From JBCCMQ01 sp039179985 (GTDB lineage Bacteria > Pseudomonadota > Alphaproteobacteria > Rhodobacterales > Rhodobacteraceae), in the NCBI GenBank assembly GCA_039179985.1, contig JBCDED010000011.1:1-63459 (forward strand): a DNA stretch of 63,459 bases, in the 5' to 3' direction. The stretch's first letter is position 1. The number at the start of each line of letters is the position of its first letter. A model generated the notes under the pieces. The model did no database searches and was not told the origin of the DNA. It saw only the letters and a program-made list of their open reading frames with translations. Of this stretch, positions 9,501-17,507 are shown piece by piece. Both the position numbers and the translations under genes were made by a program.

Positions 9501-9989
9501 GACCGATTGCGCCCGGTTCTTCTGACAACGTTGACAACCGTGTTGGGCTTGACGCCCCTGCTTTACGAGCCATCGCAGCAGGCGCTTTTCCTCAAGCCTA
9601 CGGTCATCACGCTGGTTTACGGTCTTGGCTTTGGAATGTTCTTGGTGCTTCTGGTTGTACCTGCGCTTCTTGCGATGCAGATGGATGTGGGCAAGCAGCT
9701 TGACGCCATGCGCCGGGCCCTCTTTGCCGTGCGCACGTCGGGCCCGGTCGGTATCGCTGCCTGGGTGCTGATGCTGAGTGCGGCGGGTCTTCTCGTTCTG
9801 GCCTTCGCGCCGGTCCTGACCGGGGGCGCGCTCCTGCCGCAGCTTCTTGCGGTGATCCCTGCGCTCGGGTCCATGGCACCGCTGACCGCCGCGCTGGCCT
9901 TCTACATCGTCGCAGTGGCTACCGTGAGCGTGTTGGTCTTCGCGGTTTTCGGCCTCGCCTGGGCGCTTACGACCCGGCGCAGCCTTTGA
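6591..9989 (+). CDS. RND efflux pump permease (AcrB/MexB-like superfamily)
   Basis: The 1132-residue proton-driven inner-membrane transporter begins with TM1 after about residue 20, then a large periplasmic domain. TM4 carries the proton-relay pair in GIVVDDAIVVGEHADF (around 400), and the second half repeats GMTGIIINDSIVLVTTVDDY. Canonical pumps have 12 TM helices and about 1030-1050 residues. After TM12 this one has two further hydrophobic segments (about 1055-1075 and 1100-1125) joined by a short loop, giving probably 14 helices. It is translated 3 bases after its adaptor. Its last 23 bases overlap the convergent DsbD-like gene. Confidence 0.93.
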   Translation: MRRIAGTGGVLSYFARHGTAANLLLVILVALGLAAFPKMRAQFFPDVVVENITVSVAWDGAGAEDVDAAIVQLVEPAVLAVDGVEETSSRSREGSATIDLEFEPGWNMDRALDNVQQAVDALSDFPDDAEDPVVRRAYWRDRVTDVVVSGPVGTDQLARFTDEFVARLFENGVTRTTIRGLAAPETVVEVPSVALIRNDISMAEIADAIAAEVQTAPAGNVTGANARVRAGTERRSASEIEAIVLRSNPDGSKLLVGDLARVRVEGVDRTRSYFVGENPAISVRVDRSAQGDAIDIQRTVEAVAEEVALGLPEGVEIDLIRTRSEAIVSRLNILMDNGLLGLALVVGLLFLFLNARTALWVAAGIPVAMLTAIALMYAAGLTINMISLFALIITLGIVVDDAIVVGEHADFRARNLGESPVEAAENAAIRMSAPVFSATVTTIIAFFGLTTISGRFGDLIADVPFTVIVVLLASLIECFLILPRHMAHALVHTAKEHWYDWPSRQVNRAFLWVRDGIFRYLIRFVVVFRYPVLAVAILLLATQVASLLRGDVPWRFFDAPERGSISGNFAMLPGASRDDTLIMMRELQRAVDAVGERYEDEYGRNPVDYVLAEVGGTTGRGLSGADTKDQDQLGSIAIELIDRDLRTYSSWQVLGALEDEVVQHPMVETLSFRGWRSGPGGDALDVKFYGADAATLKAAAEDLKQRLTVYPEVSAVEDNLAYDKEELVLDLTAQGQALGFTIDELGRALRNRLGGIEAASYPDGTRSATVRVELPAGELTADFLDRTLMRTANGDYVPLADLVTVTQRTGFSTVRRENGVRVVTVSGDISEDNPMRATEISEQLRDEILPDIASVHQVDWRLGGLAEDESRFLNDAALGFGLCLLGIYLTLAWIFASWTRPIVVMAVIPFGLIGAVYGHAVWDVPLSMFSIVGLIGMTGIIINDSIVLVTTVDDYARDRGLVPAIIDGAADRLRPVLLTTLTTVLGLTPLLYEPSQQALFLKPTVITLVYGLGFGMFLVLLVVPALLAMQMDVGKQLDAMRRALFAVRTSGPVGIAAWVLMLSAAGLLVLAFAPVLTGGALLPQLLAVIPALGSMAPLTAALAFYIVAVATVSVLVFAVFGLAWALTTRRSL

Positions 9990-10767
9990 CCTCGACCGCC
10001 TTACCCTCCGTCAAGACGGTCACCGTCACATCAGAGCGCGCCAGCGCGAAAGGCTGAGCGTCCGCCGGCACCATGTCCGCCACGACGGTCACGGTGCCTG
10101 AGGACCGCTCAAGCGCCGCTTCAGAGACCCAGACGCTGGGGTCGGTCAGTTCCATGATCGCGTACTCGGTGGATCCCTGCAGCGGAAGGTCGATCTGCGC
10201 GGTCACGCGGAGACCGTCGGAGATTGGGGCGACGCTGCAGATCGCGCGGGTCACGCCAGCGCTCTGGCCAGAGACAGGACGGTCCCGCAGGGCAGCCAGG
10301 ATCGCCGGGTCCTTGGCGCCGCCCGGTTCCACCAGGCGGTTGTAGTCCAGCTGAACGGGTACGCAGACATCCTCGCAGACGCCGACCTCCAGCGTTCCGG
10401 CAACGCGAATGGGGCCTTCGCCTCGGGGCGCAAGCTCCACGGGCAGCAAAAGTTGATCCTTAAAGCCGACGGTCCGCATGCCGTAGTCAAAGAAGACGTC
10501 CGGGCGCGGCCAGTGGAGTGCGACGCCCTTCAGGTTTTCCGATCCCCTCCAGTCGAACCGCGGCGGGATGCCGGCATCGCCCGGGGTGCGCCAGTAGGTT
10601 TTCCAGCCAGGGCGCATGGTGATGAGAAAGCCGGTCATCTGGGTACCGCTTTCGGTCCGCCAGCCCGGCAATACATCAAGACGCGCCATCGGCGTAGAGG
10701 ATTGCGCGTCGGCACTCACGGAAAGGGCCGTCGCGAGGGCAAGGGATGTCAGCAGTGTCTTGATCAT
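9967..10767 (-). CDS. periplasmic DsbD-alpha/ScsB-like N-terminal domain protein
   Basis: The 266-residue product has a signal peptide (MIKTLLTSLALATALSVSADA), then a domain like the N-terminal thiol domain of DsbD/ScsB: GWKTYWRTPGDAGIPP (about 54-69) and a Cys pair in C131-E-D-V-C135. A third Cys lies near the C-terminus (VKGCAGS). It lacks the DsbD transmembrane and thioredoxin domains, so it must receive or give electrons through another partner. Many alphaproteobacteria encode such stand-alone proteins. It overlaps the RND permease 3' end by 23 bases in convergent orientation and is divergent from yqgE. Confidence 0.78.
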   Translation of the reverse strand: MIKTLLTSLALATALSVSADAQSSTPMARLDVLPGWRTESGTQMTGFLITMRPGWKTYWRTPGDAGIPPRFDWRGSENLKGVALHWPRPDVFFDYGMRTVGFKDQLLLPVELAPRGEGPIRVAGTLEVGVCEDVCVPVQLDYNRLVEPGGAKDPAILAALRDRPVSGQSAGVTRAICSVAPISDGLRVTAQIDLPLQGSTEYAIMELTDPSVWVSEAALERSSGTVTVVADMVPADAQPFALARSDVTVTVLTEGKAVEVKGCAGS

Positions 10768-10890
10768 GAAACACCCGCTACCCCGGACAGGTGCTCAAAG
10801 CAAAGTCACATTCCGGCGATATCTTGTTGCAAAACAGCGCGCCGCCCCGTGCCCCTTGCACCTTTCGGGAGCCAGTATCACCTTAGGTCT

Positions 10891-11466
10891 ATGGAGACTC
10901 AGCCCCCCGATACCGATCTCACCGCCAAGATGCTGATTGCCATGCCCGGCATGGGCGACCCGCGCTTTGACAAAAGTGTGATCCTGCTCTGCGCGCATTC
11001 AGATGACGGGGCCATGGGCCTTATCGTCAACAAACCGGCACCCGACCTCAGCTTTCCCGATCTGCTGGGCCAGCTCAAGATTGTGCCCTCGGATGCGGCG
11101 CGCGAGACGCTGATTTACTTCGGCGGGCCCGTGGAGAACGGGCGTGGGTTCGTGCTGCACAGTACCGATTATGGCTCGAACTCCTCCACGCTGTCCGTGG
11201 GCGATGCCTTTGGTATGACGGCGACGCTCGATATTCTCGAAGACATGGCCCAGGGACGCGGGCCGGAAGAGGCTCTTCTGGCGCTTGGCTACGCCGGCTG
11301 GGGGCCCGGTCAGCTTGAGGGCGAGATTGCCCGCAACGGCTGGTTGACCTGCGATCCGTCTCGGGAGCTCGTGTTCGGAACCCGTGACAACCAAAAATGG
11401 ACCGCAGCTCTGAAAACCCTCGGTGTCGACGCTCTGGCGCTTTCGGCGACGGCCGGGCGGGCGTAA
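10891..11466 (+). CDS. YqgE/AlgH family protein (DUF179)
   Basis: The product has 191 residues of the usual family length, with the diagnostic GLIVNKP (about 46-52) and YFGGPVENG (near 80) motifs and a late GYAGWGPGQLE motif. Function is not settled; AlgH was linked to alginate regulation in Pseudomonas. ATG 10891 gives the family-standard start (METQPPDTDLTAKMLIAMPG); a longer in-frame extension runs into the divergent gene and is rejected. Its stop codon touches the convergent tsaC stop with no gap. Confidence 0.92.
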   Translation: METQPPDTDLTAKMLIAMPGMGDPRFDKSVILLCAHSDDGAMGLIVNKPAPDLSFPDLLGQLKIVPSDAARETLIYFGGPVENGRGFVLHSTDYGSNSSTLSVGDAFGMTATLDILEDMAQGRGPEEALLALGYAGWGPGQLEGEIARNGWLTCDPSRELVFGTRDNQKWTAALKTLGVDALALSATAGRA

Positions 11467-12426
11467 TCAGCCTGCGGCGCGCGGCGCGGCGGCGCGCCTG
11501 AGCCGGTCGTTGATCGCGCGCCCGAGGCCATGGTCCGGCACCGGCGACACCGCGATGGGGCGGGCCATTGCATCGAGCCGGTGGAGATGCCCAAAGAGGT
11601 TGGCCGCGGCTTCCGTCAGGTCGCCTCTGGCAGACAGGTTGAGATCAGCCTCCGGCACGTCGCCAAAGCCCAGCAAAACTTCGCCGTCCGTCTTTCCCAT
11701 GACGTCCAGCCGCACGGCTGCAGCTGGCGCATAGTGAGAGGCGAGTTGCCCGGGCGCTTTGGGGTGCGCGTCCGTGGTAGCGCCTTGCTGGATCGGACCC
11801 AGAACGCGTTCCAGCGCTTCGACGGGCACGCCGCCTTCCCGCAAGAGTCGGGGTGGCGTGCCGGTGAGATCCAGAATGCTCGACTCGAGCCCGACGGACG
11901 TCGGCCCGCCGTCCAGAATGGCGGCGATCTTGCCATCAAGACCCTGCGCCACGTGGTCCGCCGTGGTCGGGCTGATCCGCCCCGACGGATTGGCCGAAGG
12001 GGCGGCCACCGGGCCGCCGAAAGCCGCCAGAAGCCGGGCGGCCAGTCCGTGGTCCGGCACGCGCAGGGCGATGCTGCCAAGGCCCGCCGTGACCAGCGCC
12101 GAGATGCCGGCATCCGGGCTGAGTGGCAGAACCAGCGTCAGCGGGCCGGGCCAGAACGCGGCGGCCGCGCGCTCGGCCAAAGGCGTGAAAGCGGCGATGC
12201 GCGCGGCGGCGACCAGGTCAGGCACATGGACGATTAGCGGATTGAACGAGGGGCGCCCCTTGGCCGCAAACACCTCGGCCACGGCTTTGTCGGAGGTCGC
12301 ATCGGCGCCGAGGCCGTAGACGGTTTCGGTCGGGAAGGCCACAAGCCGCCCCTCTGCAACGAACCCAGCCGCCCGTTCCAGTCCGTCCGCGTCCGCCGAC
12401 AGGATTTCCGTTTTCATCTCAGACAT
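11467..12426 (-). CDS. tsaC: L-threonylcarbamoyladenylate synthase (Sua5 type)
   Basis: It makes threonylcarbamoyl-AMP from threonine, bicarbonate and ATP for the t6A modification of ANN-decoding tRNAs. At 319 residues it is the two-domain Sua5 form. The N-terminal YrdC domain has FPTETVYGLGADA (31-43), KGRPSFNPLIVHV (56-68), and APSANPSGRISPT (about 141-153). A C-terminal Sua5 domain follows PGQLASHYAP. The start is ATG 12426. The gene abuts yqgE tail to tail with zero intergenic bases, so no separate terminator can lie between them. Confidence 0.94.
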   Translation of the reverse strand: MSEMKTEILSADADGLERAAGFVAEGRLVAFPTETVYGLGADATSDKAVAEVFAAKGRPSFNPLIVHVPDLVAAARIAAFTPLAERAAAAFWPGPLTLVLPLSPDAGISALVTAGLGSIALRVPDHGLAARLLAAFGGPVAAPSANPSGRISPTTADHVAQGLDGKIAAILDGGPTSVGLESSILDLTGTPPRLLREGGVPVEALERVLGPIQQGATTDAHPKAPGQLASHYAPAAAVRLDVMGKTDGEVLLGFGDVPEADLNLSARGDLTEAAANLFGHLHRLDAMARPIAVSPVPDHGLGRAINDRLRRAAAPRAAG

Positions 12427-12544
12427 CTTGTGACGCTGCGTTCCGGTTTGTGGTTACCGCCCCTTTGGCTAGTTTGAGCGAGACAGTTTACTGACACGGG
12501 ACGCCGGATGGTTTCAAGGCGTCGGTGAAGACAAGGACAATACG

Positions 12545-14263
12545 ATGCCGTATCGCGCACCGCTGGGCGACTACCGTTTCCTCTTTGACCATATCATCGG
12601 GCTGGATCTTGTACGTCAGACAGACCGTTTCGCCGATGCGACCTCTGACGTCACCGATGCCATCCTGACCGAAGCCGCGCGCCTTTGTGAAGAGGTCCTG
12701 GCGCCGTTGCAGCGTCCGGGCGACCTGCACCCGGCAGTTCTGGAAAACGGCGTCGTCCGCACCTCTCCCGGGTACGCCGACGGCTACCGCGCCGTTGCCG
12801 ACGGCGGGTGGATCGGCATGGCGGCTTCGCCTGACTATGGCGGTATGGGGCTGCCACAGACGCTGACCACCGCAGTCAACGACATGATGGGCGCCGCCTG
12901 CCTGTCGCTGCAGCTCAATCCGCTGATGACCCAGGGCCAGATCGAGGCGTTGGAACACCACGCCAGCGATACGATCAAGGATCTCTACCTGCCCAAGCTG
13001 ATCTCGGGCGAATGGTGCGGCACCATGAACCTGACCGAACCGCAGGCCGGGTCCGATGTGGGCGCCCTGCGGACAAAGGCAGAAGACAACGGCGACGGCA
13101 CCTACGCTATCACCGGCCAGAAGATCTATATCAGCTGGGGCGACAATGACTTCACCGAAAACGTCTGCCACCTGGTCCTCGCGCGCCTGCCCGATGGTGT
13201 CCCGGGCACGAAGGGTATCAGCCTTTTCATGGTGCCCAAGCGCATTCCCGACGCGTCAGGCAAGCCCGGGGTCGCGAACGCGCTGAAGGTGGTCAGCCTT
13301 GAGCACAAGATGGGTCTCCACGGCTCGCCGACTGCCGTGATGCAGTATGACGGCGCCACCGGCTGGCTGATCGGAGCGCCGCACGGCGGTATGGCGGCCA
13401 TGTTCACGATGATGAACAACGCCCGGGTGGGCGTGGGCGTTCAGGGCCTCAGCGTGGCCGAGGGCGCCTATCAGCACGCTCTGGCCTATGCGCTGGACCG
13501 CAAACAGGGCCGGTCCATGGTCGAAGGCGGAACCGGCACCATTGCCGATCACGCCGATGTCCGCCGCATGCTCACCTCCATGAAGGCTGATACCTTCGCG
13601 GCGCGGGCCATCGCCCTGTCGAACTCGGTTGCCATAGACATGGCCACGGCCACGGGCGATCCCGAATGGGCGGTACGCGCCGCGCTCTTGACACCGATCA
13701 CCAAGGCCTTTGGAACGGACGTGGGCATCGACGTTGCCGAAATGGGCGTGCAAGTGCATGGCGGCATGGGCTTTATCGAGGAAACCGGTGCCGCCCAGTA
13801 CTCCCGCGATGTGCGGGTGACGGCGATCTACGAAGGAACGAATGGCATCCAGTCCATGGACCTTGTGGCGCGCAAGATGATGGACGGCGGCGAGGCGGCC
13901 TACCGCCTGCTAGATGAAATCGAAAGCACGGCCGAAGCCGCGCGGGCCACTTGCCCTGACATCGCCGGTCCCGTGTGGGAGGCCGCGGAAACCCTGCGCG
14001 AGGCGACCGAATGGTTGGTGGCGCAGTCTGATATGAATGACCGGTTTGCCGGTGCCGTGCCTTACCTGCGCGGCTTCGCGCGTGTTCTTGGCGGTCTCTA
14101 CCACCTTAAGGCGGCAATGGCCGAAGGCGGTGACGGCCCGCGGACGGCGCTGGCCACGTTCTACGTCCAGCGGCTCTTGCCGGAACACGCAGCAGCCATG
14201 TCCCATGCGCGCGCAGGGGCAGAAGGGCTGTACGCGCTCTCCATCGACGATCTGGCTGCCTGA
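12545..14263 (+). CDS. dmdC: acyl-CoA dehydrogenase, DmdC-like (3-methylthiopropanoyl-CoA dehydrogenase family)
   Basis: The FAD flavoprotein has 572 residues, longer than short-chain acyl-CoA dehydrogenases because of extra N-terminal (about 1-40) and C-terminal (about 450-572) domains typical of the DmdC group. Conserved segments include MNLTEPQAGSDVGALRTKAE (near 161-180), MGVQVHGGMGFIEETGAAQ and IYEGTNGIQSMDLV with the catalytic Glu region. DmdC oxidises methylmercaptopropionyl-CoA in DMSP demethylation, and paralogues use other acyl-CoAs; several copies per roseobacter genome are usual, so the substrate is uncertain. Its stop overlaps the next start (TGATG). Confidence 0.87.
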   Translation: MPYRAPLGDYRFLFDHIIGLDLVRQTDRFADATSDVTDAILTEAARLCEEVLAPLQRPGDLHPAVLENGVVRTSPGYADGYRAVADGGWIGMAASPDYGGMGLPQTLTTAVNDMMGAACLSLQLNPLMTQGQIEALEHHASDTIKDLYLPKLISGEWCGTMNLTEPQAGSDVGALRTKAEDNGDGTYAITGQKIYISWGDNDFTENVCHLVLARLPDGVPGTKGISLFMVPKRIPDASGKPGVANALKVVSLEHKMGLHGSPTAVMQYDGATGWLIGAPHGGMAAMFTMMNNARVGVGVQGLSVAEGAYQHALAYALDRKQGRSMVEGGTGTIADHADVRRMLTSMKADTFAARAIALSNSVAIDMATATGDPEWAVRAALLTPITKAFGTDVGIDVAEMGVQVHGGMGFIEETGAAQYSRDVRVTAIYEGTNGIQSMDLVARKMMDGGEAAYRLLDEIESTAEAARATCPDIAGPVWEAAETLREATEWLVAQSDMNDRFAGAVPYLRGFARVLGGLYHLKAAMAEGGDGPRTALATFYVQRLLPEHAAAMSHARAGAEGLYALSIDDLAA

Positions 14264-15318
14264 TGGACGGCGGGCCCGGTTCCGGCCTGAGCTATCCTTT
14301 TGAGACGCCTCCGGCACATGGTGAGGTTGCAGAGGTCGCCGAGGGCGTGCTCTGGGCGCGTCTGCCGCTGCCCATGGCCCTTGACCACGTCAACGTCTTC
14401 ATTCTCGACGATGGGCCCGGCTGGTGCGTGGTCGATACTGGCTTTGATACCGGCAAGACCCGAACCATCTGGAAGACGCTTCTAAACGGGCCCCTCGCCG
14501 GCAAGCCCGTCAAACGGGTCATTGGCACGCACCACCACCCCGATCACATCGGCCTCGCCGGCTGGTTCCAGTCGGACCACAAGGCCGAACTGGTGACCAC
14601 GCGTACGGCCTGGCTTATGGCACGCATGCTCACGCTGGACGTCCAGGAGCGGCCCACCCCCGAGACGCTGGCCTTCTGGAAGAGTGCTGGCATGGATGCC
14701 GAGGTTCTCACGCGCCGCGCCAATGAACGGCCCTTTAATTTCTGCGATATCGTCGCGCCCATGCCGCTTGGGTATACGCGTATTGCCGAGGGCAGCACGA
14801 TGTCAATCGGCGGTCGGACATGGCGGGTGCGCATCGGCAACGGCCATGCGCCCGAACACGCGACGCTCTGGTCGGAAGAGGATGATCTGGTCCTGGGAGG
14901 CGATCAGCTCTTGCCATCGATCTCGCCCAATCTCGGCGTCTACGCGACCGAGCCCGAGGCCGACCCAGTTGCCGAGTGGCTGGAAGCCTGCCAACGTCTG
15001 GCGGCCCATGCCACGGACAGCCAGCTTGTTCTGCCAGGCCACAAACTGCCCTTTAAGGGGCTGCCTTTGCGGATGCGGCAACTGATCGACAACCACCACA
15101 GCGCGCTTGACCGGCTGGAAGAGCATCTGAAGACGCCGAAGACGGCCGGCGAGTGCTTTGCGCCGCTTTTCAAGCGCAAGATCGGCGATGGCGAATACGG
15201 GCTGGCGCTGGTCGAAGCCATGGCCCATTGCCTTCACCTCTGGCACATGGACCGTGCGACGCGGACGCGTCGCGCCGATGGCGCCTGGGTCTGGCAGGCG
15301 GCAGGTGTGCGAAACTGA
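14263..15318 (+). CDS. metallo-beta-lactamase-fold hydrolase
   Basis: The 351-residue MBL-superfamily protein has the zinc motif GTHHHPDHIG (near 86-95), a later His in GNGHAPEH, an Asp in LGGDQLLPS and a terminal His in LPGHKLPF, so both metal sites look complete. A C-terminal helical tail (about 265-350) follows, as in Rhodobacterales homologues. It is translationally coupled to the acyl-CoA dehydrogenase through TGATG, which suggests action on a thioester or related product of the same pathway; that is inference. LACTB2-like and glyoxalase-II-like activities are alternatives. Confidence 0.85.
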   Translation: MDGGPGSGLSYPFETPPAHGEVAEVAEGVLWARLPLPMALDHVNVFILDDGPGWCVVDTGFDTGKTRTIWKTLLNGPLAGKPVKRVIGTHHHPDHIGLAGWFQSDHKAELVTTRTAWLMARMLTLDVQERPTPETLAFWKSAGMDAEVLTRRANERPFNFCDIVAPMPLGYTRIAEGSTMSIGGRTWRVRIGNGHAPEHATLWSEEDDLVLGGDQLLPSISPNLGVYATEPEADPVAEWLEACQRLAAHATDSQLVLPGHKLPFKGLPLRMRQLIDNHHSALDRLEEHLKTPKTAGECFAPLFKRKIGDGEYGLALVEAMAHCLHLWHMDRATRTRRADGAWVWQAAGVRN

Positions 15319-15381
15319 CCCCGTGACAGGGCCCGGGGAATGGGTTACCTGCGACGAACACCGCGATTCAAGAGGACGACC

Positions 15382-15525
15382 ATGGCCGACGACAAGGACT
15401 TCGTACCGGGCAGCATGAACATCGAAGCGCAGGAAAAGGCGTTTGAGAGCTTCATCAATATCGTCACGCGGTCGACGATCGTCATTCTTGTGTTCCTCGT
15501 CTTTCTGGCAATGATCAACGGCTGA
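15382..15525 (+). CDS. aa3-type cytochrome c oxidase subunit IV (bacterial COX4 family)
   Basis: The 47-residue single-pass membrane protein has a soluble N-terminus and one helix (about 27-45, STIVILVFLVFLAMI). It matches the small subunit IV that co-purifies with Paracoccus and Rhodobacter aa3 oxidase; its function is unclear. The start ATG 15382 has an AGAGGA Shine-Dalgarno at 15371-15376. It is monocistronic, between the hydrolase and the convergent azlD, whose stop abuts its own. Confidence 0.85.
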   Translation: MADDKDFVPGSMNIEAQEKAFESFINIVTRSTIVILVFLVFLAMING

Positions 15526-15855
15526 TCAGCCGGTCAGATACATCATCAGGTAAAGCGTTCCCGCGCCCGCCACGACGGCGGCGATCAGGTTCTTCGTGGC
15601 CATCCCAACCGCAAGTGTCACGGCTGCGGCGCTGAGGCGTGAGATTTCCGGCGTGCCACCCGTCGCCTCGGGCCAGACCACCAGCGGCGCCACAAGGCCC
15701 GGCATCACAGCAACGGGCGTGTAGCGCAAAAGCCGCAGGGCCCAGGGCGGCAGTTCGCGGTTGCCTATGATGCCGAGAAACGAAAACCGGATCAGGTAGG
15801 TCCCGACACCGATGGCGGCGATGATGAGCCAGATCGTTGGCGTCGCGTAGTTCAT
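15526..15855 (-). CDS. azlD: AzlD-family small subunit of branched-chain amino acid exporter
   Basis: The 109-residue membrane protein has four hydrophobic segments and the AzlD-typical TYLIRFSFL and RYTPVAVMPGLVAPL segments. With AzlC it exports branched-chain amino acids or analogues such as 4-azaleucine. I take the ATG at 15855, which overlaps the azlC stop as ATGA; a GTG two codons upstream (15861) is also possible. It ends directly against the oxidase-subunit stop. Confidence 0.88.
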   Translation of the reverse strand: MNYATPTIWLIIAAIGVGTYLIRFSFLGIIGNRELPPWALRLLRYTPVAVMPGLVAPLVVWPEATGGTPEISRLSAAAVTLAVGMATKNLIAAVVAGAGTLYLMMYLTG

Positions 15856-16562
15856 ATCCACCGATCCCCGAACCGGCGCTCAACCTCGGATCCTGTCAGC
15901 ATGGCCGCCGCCGCGGCCAGAAGCAGCCCGGTGCCTGCGGGCAGGCCGGCGAGGGTCAGTGCCACAACGACCGAGACGATGGCTGCGGCAACATGGGCCA
16001 GGGTCCGCAGCATGGGCGCAGTGATTGCCAGAAACGCGATCGGTAGCGCAAAGTCGAGCGCGTATTCCGGCGGAATGGCGGTTCCGGCAACGGCCCCCAG
16101 ATAGGTGCAGAGAACCCAGCTGGGAAAAACCGGCAGTGCCACACCAAAGAAGTAGGCCACCCGCTCCGACACAGTCATCTGCGGTTCTTTTTCGTACTTT
16201 TGCACCGACATAGCGTAGGTTTGGTCCACGTTGCAGTACGCGATAAGCGCCCGTTGCCAGAAAGGCGCGGCGCCGAGGTAGACCGCCAGCGACGCTGAAT
16301 ACATCGCCATGCGCAGGTTTACCGCCAGCGCGGTGACGATCACGATCAGCGTCGGCGCGCTTTCGGCCATCAGCTGCACGGCCGCAAACTGCGAGGCGCC
16401 CGCGATGACGAGTACGGAAAATGCCATGACCTCGCGCAGGTTCAGCCCCGCTTCCGTCCCCACAACGCCAAAGAGCATCGCAAACGGCACGACGATCAGA
16501 AGAAACGGCGTTCCTTCTCGCGCGCCGCGAAGGACCTGCGATTTCGTGGTGGTGGAGCGCAT
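15852..16562 (-). CDS. azlC: AzlC-family large subunit of branched-chain amino acid exporter
   Basis: The 236-residue polytopic protein has the AzlC hallmarks near the N-terminus: LIVVPFAMLFGVVGTEAGL and VIAGASQFAAVQLM, followed by NLRMAMYSASLAVYL. It pairs with AzlD, whose start overlaps its stop. It is divergent from fdhD with about 57 bases between starts. The substrate range is inferred from the family (LIV-E class). Confidence 0.9.
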   Translation of the reverse strand: MRSTTTKSQVLRGAREGTPFLLIVVPFAMLFGVVGTEAGLNLREVMAFSVLVIAGASQFAAVQLMAESAPTLIVIVTALAVNLRMAMYSASLAVYLGAAPFWQRALIAYCNVDQTYAMSVQKYEKEPQMTVSERVAYFFGVALPVFPSWVLCTYLGAVAGTAIPPEYALDFALPIAFLAITAPMLRTLAHVAAAIVSVVVALTLAGLPAGTGLLLAAAAAMLTGSEVERRFGDRWI

Positions 16563-16619
16563 GGGCTTTGCCTAAGTTGGTGGTCGGTCACGCCTACGGC
16601 GAGTTTGGGAGGACTGCAA

Positions 16620-17507
16620 TTGGCAAATGGACCTCAGGGCGCCAGTAGCTACATCGTTGCGCCGAATCCGGAACGCGCCGGGCTGACGCGCGCTGTCACC
16701 GGCACCGACCAGACCGGGGCGGCGTTCGAGATTTCCGTGGTCGAAGAACGCCCTCTGACGATTTTTCTCAACAGCCAGGAGATCGTCACAGCCATGACGA
16801 TCGGCGACTACCCCGAGTACCTGGCGCTTGGGTTTCTGCGCAATCAGGGCATGCTGCAGGACGGCGAGACCGTACGCGGTGTTGACTATGATGACGATCT
16901 TGAAACCGTGGTCGTGCGGACCGACGGCACCACGACCTACGAGGACAAGCTGCAAAAGAAAACACGCACCTCGGGTTGCGCAGTGGGTACGGTTTTCGGT
17001 GATATGATGGAGGGGCTTGAAGGCCTCGCACTGCCCCGAACCGAGGTGCGCACGTCGTGGCTCTATGCGCTCGCGGCAAGGATCAACACCACGCCCAGCC
17101 TCTACCTCGAAGCCGGGGCAATCCACGGCACGGTGCTCTGCCGGGAAGATCAGCCGCTGGTCTATATGGAGGACGTGGGCCGACATAACGCGGTGGACAA
17201 GATCGCCGGATGGATGCTTAGCGAAGGCGTGGAGGCTGGCGACAAGCTACTTTACACCACCGGGCGTCTGACGTCGGAGATGGTGATCAAGACCGCCATG
17301 ATGGGCATCCCGGTGCTTGCCTCGCGGTCCGGTTTCACGGCCTGGGGGGTGGAGATCGCGCGCGAGATCGGGCTGACGCTGATAGGCCGGATGCGGGGGC
17401 AGCGGTTCGTTTGCCTGTCAGGTGAAGAGAGGCTGGTGCGCGATGCGGACCCCGCCATGGTCGCAGGCGAAGAGAAAAAACATCGCCGCAAAGGGGCCGA
17501 GGCATGA
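16620..17507 (+). CDS. fdhD: formate dehydrogenase accessory sulfurtransferase FdhD
   Basis: FdhD moves sulfur from a cysteine desulfurase to the molybdenum cofactor before insertion into formate dehydrogenase. The 295-residue product has RPLTIFLNSQEIVTAMTIGD, EDVGRHNAVDKIAG (C-terminal half) and TTGRLTSEMVIKTA motifs. The usual CGxCG loop reads TRTSGCAVG, leaving only Cys120, so one of the two sulfur-relay cysteines is missing. The start is TTG 16620, placed 6 bases after a GGGAGGA Shine-Dalgarno (16607-16613). The first gene of a four-gene coupled operon, although no formate dehydrogenase is in the window. Confidence 0.92.
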   Translation: MANGPQGASSYIVAPNPERAGLTRAVTGTDQTGAAFEISVVEERPLTIFLNSQEIVTAMTIGDYPEYLALGFLRNQGMLQDGETVRGVDYDDDLETVVVRTDGTTTYEDKLQKKTRTSGCAVGTVFGDMMEGLEGLALPRTEVRTSWLYALAARINTTPSLYLEAGAIHGTVLCREDQPLVYMEDVGRHNAVDKIAGWMLSEGVEAGDKLLYTTGRLTSEMVIKTAMMGIPVLASRSGFTAWGVEIAREIGLTLIGRMRGQRFVCLSGEERLVRDADPAMVAGEEKKHRRKGAEA

